NCBI GenBank assembly: GCA_037783415.1
Contig: JAZGTN010000170.1
Span: 3,515,501-3,579,500, forward strand
DNA from: Leptasterias polaris
Lineage: Eukaryota; Echinodermata; Asteroidea; Forcipulatida; Asteriidae
DNA length: 64,000 bases
Direction of reading: 5' to 3'
Every line of letters begins with the position of its first letter. The stretch's first letter is position 1. A model generated the notes under the pieces. That model searched no databases and was not told the DNA's origin. It saw only the letters and a list, made by a program, of their open reading frames with translations. Both the position numbers and the translations under genes were made by a program. Shown here piece by piece: positions 41,093 to 54,100 of the stretch.

Positions 41093-41984
41093 AGTGCCTC
41101 CATTCAAGTCCATTGATGGTTTCGGCAGTGACTTTGACGGGATGGCTACTAAAAAGGCCTATTCTTCAATGCTGCCAAGGCTAACTGCCATAGCCATAGC
41201 CAAAGTCACTTGACTTAGACACAACCTTAGACTGTTATCATGCTGCCACCATCCTCGTCATGTTCCTTGCATGCATTCATGATTATGAATACATACGTGC
41301 AAAATACCAAAAAGGTACCAGACTAATTTCCCTTCGAGCCTCGCTTTGGTTCCATTGACTGGGAGTAAAACAAGATGGCTGTTATGAGATGGATCTGAAG
41401 ATGCCCTCTTCACTGTTCAACACTGGTCGACCTATTAAATAACTTCAGAGTTCTGCTTTCTTTACTTTGTTGTGCAGTACCTTGATCTAGCAGCTATGAT
41501 GCGCAATGTGCTTTCATTTTTGATGATTTCTTGGTATTGATTTTTAATTGATATCACATGTTACTTTTTTTTTCGGTGAGAGACAACAATGCGGTAAATG
41601 TTTAGTTCTCCATTATTGTAGTTTCTTTATCTTGAATTTAGTAATAGACCTTTCTATTTTTGATAAATAAACTGCGCTGGTTGGCATGGATGGCCAAATG
41701 TTAGCAAAACATTTATTCCTGTTAAGGGTATGTTGTTCAACATTTCTGCAAACTTTCAATAAAACAAAAAATATATGGTTTCTTTGTTGCCAACAAATTC
41801 AACACTATTTTGAATATATGTGTAACAACATTGTTAAAAACTGTGGCTATCTGTTTTTACTTTGCATTTATGGCTTTCCATAGTTTTCCAACCTTGGTTA
41901 GCAAAAACTCAGGCTGTGATGTTTCAATAGAAACTAAGGTCTATACTTTGATTCAACCTCTTCCCTGTCTCCTTCCATCCTCAG
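41093..41984. other. Upstream flank or 5' intron of the EF-hand/HELP gene
   Basis: The sequence ends in the pyrimidine-rich acceptor CCTTCCATCCTCAG before 41985, so at least one untranslated exon must lie further upstream. I could not place it. Confidence 0.5.
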
Positions 41985-42137
41985 GTTTATCTCTAAAACC
42001 TCTTCAAAATGATGAGCATGCGTTCCAAACAGCAGCGTCCGTCACAGACGACGGGATCTCGCTTTGATCGCATGGCTGCACCGGGACACATCAACATGAA
42101 TTCTGGGGTCAACTGGTCAGAGTTTGTCGAAGATCGG
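41985..42137 (+). CDS. EF-hand/HELP gene exon 1 (24-nt 5' UTR plus 43 codons)
   Basis: The acceptor is TCCTCAG and the donor GTAAGG starts at 42138. The upstream in-frame TAA at 41994 makes ATG 42009 the start; ATGATG follows an A-rich context. It encodes MMSMRSKQQR to VNWSEFVEDR and leaves in phase 0. Confidence 0.75.
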
Positions 42138-45100
42138 GTAAGGTTCACATCTTCCATCTGAAATTTATTAAGTTTTGTTTGTGGATGATACACAAGTGTC
42201 TAATGCTTGTTTTGAGAAAAGATAGATTTGCTGTATTTATATATATATATTTTTAATGTTAAGTTGCTGAAGGTGAAGGCTATGATATAAAAAAGACAAT
42301 TTAGGTCCTGCTTTGTTGAAAAAAGGAAGGAGGAGGTAAGGGCCTTATTATTGGGTTTTTTAATGGCTGCACGACTTATTTTTCAAGACAATCGACAGGG
42401 CTATTTTTCAAGATGGTTGACAACTTTTTCTGTGTGCTAAAGTCTAAAAATACAATCTTATTTATTTTAAAATTTACTTTTTTGTCATAGATCGTTAAAA
42501 AAATTTGTTTTTTCTTTGAAACGAAATCAAAGGAGGCAGCCTCTAAAAAGGAAGCGGTCGAGAATGCTAAACATGTTAATTTTTATATTTGGCCTTAAAG
42601 ACAGAGGAGGTATTTGTTTACTTTCCTCTTAAACTGGAATAGATTGTAAGATGGTGGAAAGCAAGATACAGGCTTGGAGTTCCAAAGTGCAGCAGTACGA
42701 GGGAAAAAGTTATTTGAATATCTCATTGTAGTTTAGTTTGGTTTTACCCTCTTACACTACAGGTATGTGATAATAGTTTTAAACTGATCACTGTTTTCCG
42801 TTTGTTTGTTTGTTTGTTTTGGGGGTTTTGGGGTTTTTTTTTTCACTGGACTCGGAAAGCATTGAGTATACAGTACTGGTGTTTGTGTTATAGGGGTGTA
42901 CAAAATAAACATCAACAATTATTTATCTCCTCTTGTAGTTTTGTTTTCCTATTTAAAAGAAAGTTTTCTTGTTTTATTTGAAGTTTTGAAGAAAGCAAAG
43001 CCCTCATATTTTTTGGTGCTTTGTATATCTGCCCACATGTTAATGAAGTGGGCTTAATTTCATTCCATTTTAAAGCAGAAAAATAATTGAAATTAGCAGA
43101 GAGTGCCAGTTGCAGAGATGCGAATGACATGGCATTATGGCCGGTGTACCGCTAATCTGCTGAGCAAAATTAATTTGATCTCCATCATAACCATGATGTT
43201 GTCCCAGACCAGGCCTGCACTTTAGTCTGTTTGTTTGAATTGTTTCGCCCTGCAGCAATAATTAGTAGATCCTTCCCAATGGGCATGTTGAACTCTATTT
43301 CTGATTTTTGTGTGTGCGACCTTTCTCCCCCTCTTCCCTCTTGTTGTGGAACGCCACGTTCCACCTGCCCAGTTAAGTAGGATCCCCTCGTCATTCCTCC
43401 CAATATGAGATGATTTATCAACCACTTACTGCGACAGAATGAACGATGCCCTCCAAAAAATTAATTGAATTTGATTACACTTGGCGTGTCCGAAGCCGCA
43501 TGGATTTATATTTTTGGTCAGAAAGAGGAATATCAAATATGTGATTAATTAACTCGGTTTGTAAGTTCCTAGTTGAGGGCTTTGGGCTTAGAAATTGCTT
43601 GGAGCAAAAGTGCACTGCACTTCATGGCGGTGGGGTTAAACAAAAAGTTAATATTTCAAACATATCAATTATTTGTTTGCGCTCCTTTTCAAGCATCCAC
43701 ACAGTCATTGATTTTTCCGCTATGGGAATCAAAAAGTGCGACTTGGTGTCATTTTTTTACACAACTGAAAAGACGAGCAGCACTTTTACTTTTTAAAGGA
43801 ATAGTTAAAGACCTACTTGAACGAAAACAGCAACAAGTGATCTTTGCTTAAATTCATTTAAAATGTTTTCAATCAATTGAGTTCACTTGAGATTTAACAG
43901 ATTTTAAAAGTGTGAAAAACAATCATTTTGAATGCCCTTCTCTGGTGCTTTTCAGATGCTAAGTCATGTGTGGGAACTCCGTTTTGTATAGCCGCTTTGT
44001 TGCATTGGGGTTATAACAAAGCAAACTCCCACACATGACGGCAAAGTATTGTCATTCTGACGAACGCTGTCAATGGCAGAAGTGTTTCTAGTTTTTCAAA
44101 ACCTTGAGATTGGGGCCTAATCTTTTGATTGATAATTACGAACAATTCTGAACCGTAAAAATATCCAAATTACATTTAAATGATAAACAAACACATTATT
44201 AAACAAGTTATAATAGCATTCCAGTTATAAAAAATTTCGCTCAAGTACCTGATTAAATGAAGACAACATAATTCTACATCACACTGATATAACATTGCAT
44301 TTTTATTTGAGAACAAATATTGGATTTTTATTGGAGAAAAAGCCATACTTTTTAGGATATTTGTTGCTGTTTTAGTAGACTTTATCACCATATTGTGTGT
44401 AAAATCACATTTTTCAGTGAACCAAGTCTCTTCAACTCACCATAAATACAAACTGTGCCAACGTGTGACCTTCTTAAAAAAGTGTTGTTAGGGAAGGTTT
44501 TTGTCTAACTAGTTATTTAAAAAGTGTTCTGATTGGACCTTGTAAAGGCTTGTATTTTTAGGATCTAAGAAGATGATCACCAATTATAATCCTGCTTTAA
44601 ATACCTTGTGAGCATTCAAGTTATGCTATGCTATATTGCCTGTTTTATAAGTCTGTTTGTGAATGGGTGCAAATGTATTACGCTTGTTATAATCGCACAA
44701 AGCGATTTTTAAAAAGTAAAATCGATTAAAATCAATTGGAGCAGTTTGCGCCATAATCAAATTGACATGCAATGTCTGAATAATAATAGTTTTTTTATTG
44801 CAAAAATCACTTTAATTGCTCAAGTTAGTGACTGTATTAGGTTTAAAATTAATCCTCTCCACTCATTGGGTTAACTTCTGATCAAAATGTCAAAGTCCAT
44901 GTTTTTATTTAACTTCCTGGTTACCAAATTGTTCAGACATTAAATTCCAAAAATGATGAGACCAGTCAATTAGTGTCCAAGCTTTTAATCTTTCATTTCT
45001 GAGTGTGATGTGTGAACTCAAATTATTGTGTTAGTGTGTTCACAAACATATATAATTAGGTGTTCCCACCTTCCCAGGATTGGAACTCCTTGCTCGGTGC

Positions 45101-48100
45101 ATGTTTCCCTCTATCCGTTTTTGGAACCGTTCGATTGTTTTAATCCTATATAAGTATAGATATACAATAAAACTAACATGTGAAAATAATCTGTTATTGG
45201 AATGCACAATCTGAGAAACGTTACTGACAGTATTGTTTCTCAGATTCAAATTTTGGGGGATAAAAACTGGTATCATTTTCCATAACCACATATACTTCGA
45301 AGTGAAATGATTCTCAAAATGCTATATACTATGGTAAGCAGTTGTACTTCTAACCAAGTAAGTTTTTATTGCCATTGATTTTAAGAGTGATTATCAAACG
45401 TATACACTCCCTTTAAGTGAGGAATATCAATTCCTACCTTCAGCTCCCCCCGAGTTATTTTCATCTTAAATATTTTCTTCATGATGCCCCTTACCAAGAG
45501 TGGTTTTTAGCCTTGTTTAGGGTGAACTTGTATGAAGAAAAAAGAGTATTGCATGATAGCAGCCCTATGGTTTTTTTTACCACCATTGATAAGATCAGTT
45601 CTTTCTCTTTCCAACCTTTGTAAACTTGGCCTATGGAGAATGAAAAGTGACTAAACTACAACTTTTTTTGTATCAGGGATTTGTGTTGAGTCGGTGCTTT
45701 TGTGTGTTTTTGTGTTTTTTGTTGTTGGGGTGTTTGTATGTTTGTTTTGGGGTTTGTTTTTTTCATGGGGGAATTTTATTTACTAAAGTCGCCTATGGCA
45801 TTCTCACTTCTAGTACTCTTGCTTTGCTGAGATGTAGAACAAAGAGCCACTCCAACAGCTTTATTCCACGTACTGCATCTCTTTGGAACTCCTTGCCTGG
45901 TGCATGTTTCCCTCCATCCTACAATCTAGACTGTTTTACCTTCAGCTTCCCTGAGTTATTTTCATCTTAAATGTTTTCTTCTTTTAGCTCCTTAGCAAGA
46001 GTGGCTTTTAGCCTTGTTTGAGGCAAACTTGCATTAAAGATAAATAAAAAGATGTGTGCAGTAAATTTAAGTCGGCAAGGTTAAAAGATAACGTTTAACA
46101 AAATATTAATATTGAAAACCTGTTTGAATTATTCAAAGAGAAGATTTTCATAATTTGGGAGTGTAAACCTTCCCGACTGCTACATGTATATTTCCGTTAA
46201 TGGACGCAGTGCATTAGCCACTTTGTATCATGCTGTAGGCTTAAAGGCAAAGTGTACCTTTGGTTTTTTGAAAATTTTGATTGTATTAATCCTATATAAA
46301 TGAAGACATATGCAATAAAAATATCGTGTGAAAATTTCATTTTAAAAAGTGGAGCGTTTTTCAGATTTCACCGAACATCTAGAGCGGTTTTGTCCACCCA
46401 GGAAGAATAATCTGTCATTGGAATACACAATCTGAGAAATGTTTCTGACAGAAGCGTTTCTCAGATTCAAATTTTGGGGGGATAAAAACTGATGTAATTT
46501 TCCTTAACCACATCACTGTAATGTGAAATGTTTCTCACAATGCTTTATGCTATCAAAAGCTGCTGTACATCTTTCTTACCAAATAAGTTTTTATTGCCAT
46601 TGATTTTTAGAGTAATTACCAAATGTATACGTTCTCTTTAATAAAGTACATTGTGAATTATCCAACACTTTAAAAGGCGTACTGGTTCAGCGTTGCTAAG
46701 CAACTTATTGCAACAAGAACATAGCTAAATATTTTACGAAGGCCCACCACAGATGCATCATGTGGCAAGTCAAGCTTGTCGAAGTTGTCGGTCAAAAAGG
46801 TAGTGAAACCCAAACAGTGGAACAGTATGCTTGGTGTAGATGTATGTAGATTTTATGCGCTGGTTTCTCACTATTAGTTACAATTTATGCAAACCAAATT
46901 GTTTCTGGTAGTTGAACTCTAAATAAACTGACATTGATGGCCTCAACTTACTTATTGCAGGGGGGAAAAGGCGGCCATCAGTTGCCTGCAATTGGTAGCA
47001 GCAGTCTCAGTCACAGCCTCAGGAAGAGAACACCACTTTCAACGGCGGATTTCGGTAAGAATTGTTTTATCTCCTTTTATGCCATTAGAAAAATTATATC
47101 CCTGAGGCTACTGTACATTATGTTCAAATTTGGCTGCTTATTTGCTTGTTTGTTTTCCTGGGGAACAATACAGCTCTGTAGTTGTTTTGAATTATAGCAA
47201 CTTGATGAAAAAGGGCTGAGGCCATAAGCCAGGGCCCAATTTCATAGAGCCTGTAAGCAAAAGCACAGAAAAAAATCTTGCCTCGAACAAACGGGTTACC
47301 TGCCCAAATTCTATGAAGTTTACATTGTTACAACTGGTGCCCCACTCACTTTTGCTTAAAATGCTTAATGTTTTCTGCTTAACAGCTTTATGAAATAACG
47401 GGGCACAGTGAACATTTTCAAAGAGCTGCTTAAGCACAAAAATAAGCTAAGCACAAAACAATGTTGCTTACCACTAAAAGGTTACCAGCCAAAATACTTT
47501 GTCATTATGTGCCATTTGTGACTGGTTTCCTACAAATTTTTGCCATATCTGGCAATTTTGTAAGCAAATTTTTTAGCTTATACATTGTACTGTAGCTCTA
47601 TGAAATTGGGTCGTGGTACTCAGTGCATGACTAATGACTCTTTCATGATGCTTTTTGTTTGGATTCCTTTCTTGTCAAGTAAAATCACCACCATCATAGT
47701 ATAAATGGTGCCACAATGATAGTCGACTCTCGTTATAACAAGATCGCTGGGACTGGCAAAATTATCTCTTTATAACAGGACTGTTGTTATAAGAGGACAG
47801 CAAGACAACGAAACACAAAGCGTAAATGCGATTCGGGACTTTAGAATGTACTTTTTATGAGCAGAATCTCTTTATAACGACAGTTAACTGTAACAGTTTT
47901 TGTGAAGGAAATAGTCATGGCGTTGGCTGTAAGTGCAAATTCTGGTCTGTTTGTCTTAAGTTGAACATAAATTATTTGCCCACAGATGGCTTTTATCGCG
48001 GTGCGGCCATCTTGCTTTTCTTTTATTCAGCCAAACCAAACTGAGGCTGAAGGGGGAAAAAAGACTGGTCTGGTCTCTTTCATGAAATGAGAATTAGAAC

Positions 48101-51100
48101 TGCCACTGTCACTGTTGTATGCAGGGGACCTGACACAGATGAACACAGCATGATAAGCGTCTATTGTATGCATTTTTTTAGTTAACATTATTCTTAATTT
48201 TGGGGTTTGAACAAAGAAAAAGTTACTAGAATGGCTTCTGCCAACTGAGCCTTCTAGCCCTAATGTTGGCTGTCTCCCTATTTTGTCAATGGGTGCCAGT
48301 CACAAGCCATTCCACCTGTAACTGCCATATAGCCAGGGATCACACCCAAGTTTATGAAACAACATGGGAAGTGGCAGCAGAGGGATCACCTTAAGGGAAT
48401 GCACATTTTTATTCGAAATATCTAGGGAAACTGACTGGGTAGATTTTTGAATAAAAAATTTTAAAACTATGCTCTGTTGGCTGCAATGATGCAACATTGT
48501 GACGTCATGTCTTGAGTGCCTGGCATATAGCCCTAGCTATCACACCATTTTGTTTTTTATTCTATTCAAATCAACACAGCCTAATCTAGACTGAAGGAGA
48601 ACAATTGTCTGGTCTCTTTTTTAGTTGACCTAAGCTGCGCATTCCCAATTTACAGTTGAGCATGGGGAATTGTAGATGAAGAGAGCCAGATAAAAGGCCC
48701 ATTTGTCCCTGTCTTTCTTACTTTGTCGATGACGTCTTCCAAGCGAAGATTTCACCCGGATGATATTTGGGTTAATTCAATCATAACGATGAGATTTGCA
48801 GCAGCACAATCCAAATTTCTTTGAAGCATTGTGTAATGCATTGAATCTGAGTTTGTTTCAACATGACATTTTGATCAGCATTTCTCTCTCTATGGGGAAA
48901 ATACAGTGTAGGGAGATTGCCAAGGCCCAATCAAACCATTTTGGCTACGCATCAAGGCTCTTAAAGCAGAATACAACAGAGACGAAATTTTAAACTGTGG
49001 TCGAATGAAAGCCTCTAAACTCTTTCATCAGTGCCCGTTAGTTGTTTATGTTTTGAACCTAAAATGCCCAGCTTTTTTAGCTTTTTCGAAATTCTTAATA
49101 AAAAAAATATGTCTTTCTCACCAAACATTATGTACCTTGCTGATTTGCGTTGCCTTGGTACATCCCAAAGTCAATAGTATTTCTTGAGTGATACTGCCCT
49201 TTTATGATAACATACATTATAGGTCGTACATGTATGATTGATCAATCATACATACAACCCTTTTTGAGTACATAAAATAGATTATACACCTACGATAAAG
49301 GCGTTTTCGGAATACATAAATTTGTGTTTACATGTACGACCTTGGCACTGAAAGAGTTAGAGTTAAATCCCTGCAAATGCCAGGCTATTTCAGTGTGCTT
49401 CAACCTCTTTATGTCTCAACCGTGGTTTGATTTGTGCAATCTGTTTCGTTTTCATTATAAGTTCATGTTGTTCGTGCCTGTTTTTCCTTTTATGTTTTCA
49501 AGAATTCTTCAATTTGTAATTACAATTGGCCTTTTGGCTACCATGTGTGTGAATAAAATTAAATTTACTATATTTTTGATTGCATTAGGGCGCTTTCATC
49601 ATGGAATTGTCTTATAATACATCACAATTAGTTTTATCTTATTGCAATCCCTTACCAAAATTTCCAATTCAATGTTGCAATTGTAACCAATTGGAATTTT
49701 TCCATTGTTGTGTTTTGGCACAAAACCAATTGGACTCAGTTTGATTTTTCCCCAACCAGACCCTGTTGGGAAATAAAATTTCCAGAGGTAAAATTTCCAA
49801 TAGGTAGAAACAAATTCAAGCCAACTGAGTCCAATTGGATTTCCAACTAGGATTTTATTCCAATTGGAAATTTAGTATTCCAATATAAACCAACTCACAC
49901 CAACTCAATACCAACTCAATCCAGTTCTTTCCAACTGGATATCCAATTGGAATGAATTGGACACTTTGGAAAGGGATTGCCTGTATGTAGTTTTCTTGCA
50001 TCAATGACGAAACACACAAACATAATAATAACAACAATGAAACACAAATCAGTTTGTTTCCTTGTTTTGCATCACTGGAATTTGGTTCACATACACCCTC
50101 AAGTGGTCAAAATACGGCAAATTCAATTCAAATCGGATGGTGATGGATAAACAAAGCAAGCTGATAATACTTGTATGAAACATCATTGGATTTTGGAGAA
50201 TGCGTTGGTTTCATTTGTCTAGTTTTCAAAAACATCAAGCAACCAACCTGTTAAAATTTCGCCAAATTAGTTGGTCAGGTGTTCAAGATCATGCCATTAA
50301 TCAATGGTTTATGTCTGGGATTTTATGCACATACATACATGGGTATTTCAATTTGGCAAGTTCAAATAAATATGTAGGGGTCAATTTCTCGTTAATAATA
50401 GTATCTAGGCATGCAACCTTTGGGCGGATTGGCTGACTTTTCCCTCTGTTGTGTTAAACAATAGCGCCAAAGAAAACTGAAAAACACTGTACAAAGTTAA
50501 GTGTGGTTGGCCCTTCCCTTTTCTTTTACTTGCAAATTACAAAGTTTGCATGTCTGAGGAACTCAGATAGAATTATTTGAGTAGGTTAGTAACAAAGGTC
50601 CTCGGTAATGGGTGTCGGTTGTCTGTCACTTTGTTCGATTGCGATTATTAAACAAGCTTTCACATGACTTCTTAAAACACAAGATAACCAACATCCCTTG
50701 CTTTTGTAACTTTCAAATTTTCAAACTTTCAAATTTTTGTTCATATGAACACCTACATTATTTCAGTCAATTTTAATTTGGTTGGTTTTGGGATACATTT
50801 TTTACAATCAAGATGAATTTGAATTTACCAAATGCTATGTTTATCTAGTTCTGTATGACATCGCTTGTTTTCCGTATGACATCGCTTGTTTTCCTTTGTC
50901 TATCCCCGGTTTGAATTTTGAGCAGGTACCAGTGATAGATACACAATACTTCCTGAGATAGACGGGATCGACATTGATAAGGAGTTACGCGAGTCTCTGA
51001 GTACCCCGCTTAAAGACGTGAGTCGCCAGCGACTCCGCGCCATCAGGATCAGCTTCAGACGTCTGAGCAACACGGACAATCGAGTCTCAACGAAAGACAT

Positions 51101-54100
51101 CCTTGTTGTGCTCGGCGAGCACAATGTCAGGATCTCCAATCGGACTTTCCAGATGATTATTCGGAAGTTTGAGTCGGAACGCGGGGTTGATTATGAAGGG
51201 CTTTGGAAGTACATGGTGGAAGCCCAGTCCAAGACAGGTTAGTTACGTGGTGTCTCTGCAAACATACCCCTCATCAAATCACTTTCTTGCCCAGGCTGGG
51301 CTCATATTTGGGGGGAAACTCACAAGACCACATAGCTTGTAGCTCAAAAAGTTTACTGGACCAGAAATGTTTTACACAACACACTTCCTGAAACAGTTTA
51401 ACATGCATTTAAGTGTTTTTATTTGAACAAGCACAAAGACATGTATTAAGAAAAGATAACATCTCATTTGTCTTTATGTGTATTGAATAAACTTCAATAC
51501 TTATCAAAATTGACAGGTATAATTATGAGACTCAAAGTCAACATTTGAACATAATTTGTTTCCGTTCAAGATATTACACCGGGAGGCAAAGACATTTTAT
51601 TCAACTGAAAAACACAAGACTGCTGAACTTGTTTGGTCAAGAGTTTATTGGCCCGGTCAAGAGTTTACTGGCCCAACACTAAAATCTCTGGCCTGCTGTC
51701 CAGTGTAAAAAAAACTAAGCCCAGCCAGGGCCTAATTTCATAGAGCTGCTTAAGCAAAATATTATGCTTAACAACTTCCTGCTTACCAGAAATGAGCAGG
51801 ATACCAGTCACAGATGTTACATGTGACATGGTATTTTGGCTGGTAACCTTATTCAGGTATTGAGAATATTTTGTTGCGCATAGTTTGTTTTGGGGTGTTT
51901 TTTTTTGGCTTAAGCAGCTCTTTGAAATTGTGCCCAGGTGTATCTCAGTTACTTAATCATGTGTTTGTAGGTAGAGACAGCATCCAAGCAATTAATCAGA
52001 ACAAACAGACCACACCTCAGCCTATTCAGCAACTAGATACTGCGGATTTAGCTTTAGTGGCGAGCATCAGTAAAGCGCTTAAGACGAGTAGCGAGTACGA
52101 CCTTGAGGAGATGAGGTCGGTGTGTCAGATGAGGGACATCTCAAGACACGGATTACTTCCAAGAAAAATGGTATGTGCAATTGCTGTAGTTTTTGTTCTC
52201 CTACATTGTTTAATTTTTGTTGTATTTAGGGTTCTCCCCATGCACAAGCTAGCGTATCGGGCCGATATGTGTGAATTGCGTGCCGATAAGACGATGACTA
52301 GAGCAAGCTAGTCGAAACTTTGAGACCAATTAAGAACTCACTCCGCGGCAGTGAAGTTAATAACGAAAAGTCCCCTCGATCCACTAAGCGAAAGTAGTAG
52401 TCCGGGCCGATTTCCTACCTTCTGCCCAGGTAGTAGTTAATAAGCAGGACAGTTCTTTTCAGAACTGAGAAGTCTCCCAAAGTCTCCCGAATTTCGAATA
52501 ATCTGCTCCGCGGCAGTAGAATTAATAGCAAGACAAGTTCTCAAAGAACAAAATCTACCTAGCAAGTAGATATACACATGGTGTTACCGCAAACCAAATA
52601 TACATTGATGCCTCACCATGCAAATTGCCTCAAATCCCATATATTTTGTATTACTCGGTATATTCAGAAAAAACATAAAGAAAAACCTTATAGAATAATC
52701 CAGATTGCAAAGTAAAGCTTTTAAAACCAAGATAAACACGAAGTAGAAACTACTTCCAAAGACCTTGTTTCAATTCAGCGCTTCGGCCAAACATCCAAAC
52801 ATTTTGGTCCAGAATGCCCCAAAGTAAAAAAAAAACCCTGGGGAGAACCCTGGTATTAATTTTTATATAAGCCGCACTATATCCTTGTCGCTTGATTGGT
52901 GGAACACGTGTCACATGTCATACTTTATTTAGCTATGCGAACTGTTTTAACACTCCAAAATTTAATAAAGGAGTCCTATATTGATGAATGTAGGGCACTT
53001 TGGACGCTTCACAGCTAACCTTTGCGCGTACTAATAGATTTTACATTGAGTACCGTATTTATGGACTGCGTTGCGTGTTATAAGCGTGTGCGTAAGCTTG
53101 CATGCCAACGAGCGCTGAATGCGTTTAGCCAACTAGTCGTAAACAGCTGTAGCTATACCGTTATCAGCCCTTTAATATCTTATCATTGAAATAAATTATA
53201 AATTGTTCACAAGTTTGCATTATTTTTTGTTGAAATAAATTATGAATTATATGAAAAATATCAAAAAGGGGTAAACAAAAAAACAGGCACTGAAAGAAAG
53301 TGGTATTTAAAGCTTTGCCTGGTGTGGAAAAAAAAAATAACTATAAATAGTAAACTTGCGGGTACAGCCATGTGTAAATCTCTATGGGAGGAGTGTTGGC
53401 TCTGAAAAGAGCCGGTCAGGTCTCAACGCTGCTTAAGCAGAAAATATTGCTTAACAATTGTCTGCTAAGCAGAAATGAGCAGGATACCAGTCAACAATTG
53501 TACATGTGACATGGTAGTTTGGCTGGTAACCTTATTCTGGTAAGTGAAATGTTGTTGTGCTTAGCTACTTTTTGTGCTTAATATGAAATTGGGGCCAAGA
53601 GGGCACTGAAAGAGTTCAATACATTGAAAGAGTTAAATGCATTGAACAATATTGCACCATGCAGTGAATACCATAAAATTACAGCAAGCCTAATATCATT
53701 CCAGAATTAAGGGCCCTCATTCCTGTAGAAAATCTGAATATTCATGAGAGCATTTTGAAGGGGTTTTCGGGTCAAAGCAAGGGCAACAGAGACAATTGCC
53801 TGATGTGCCAATCTTATAGGTTTTAAAAGAGAGTAGTTATTGTTGTGTTCAGAGTCATTCTTTGAAATGTTTAACAGAAACGTTGAAAGCCAGTTTATAA
53901 CTGAAGTTTAGTTAATGAGACTAAGTATAATTTTGACTGAGAAACATTTTGAAGATGCATTTGTTCAACTTTTCAATTGTAATCATTTAACTTGTGGGAA
54001 CATTCTGGAACACCCCCATTTTGAATAATGGAAAAGTCTGTAAAGTTATTGTAGTACTCACAACAACTGCTGGAAGACCCGTTCCATTTACAAGTTGGGG

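Larger units (their letters stand above)
42138..46960. other. Intron 1 of the EF-hand/HELP gene
   Basis: 4.8 kb. Contains a short hairpin (43964-44029), two LINE tails (45086-46050), two TTAA elements and an X-box-like palindrome, listed separately. From 42138 to 43960 I recognise no repeat; 43130-43560 is notably non-repetitive. Confidence 0.6.
47055..50925. other. Intron 2 of the EF-hand/HELP gene
   Basis: 3.9 kb with several repeat families listed separately. The segments 48500-49640 and 49980-50920 show no recognised feature. Confidence 0.6.

Noticed and set aside
43185..43425. Overlapping minus-strand frames of 67-78 codons in intron 1
   Set aside because: Two frames open over the same stretch, neither with a known motif; more likely chance.
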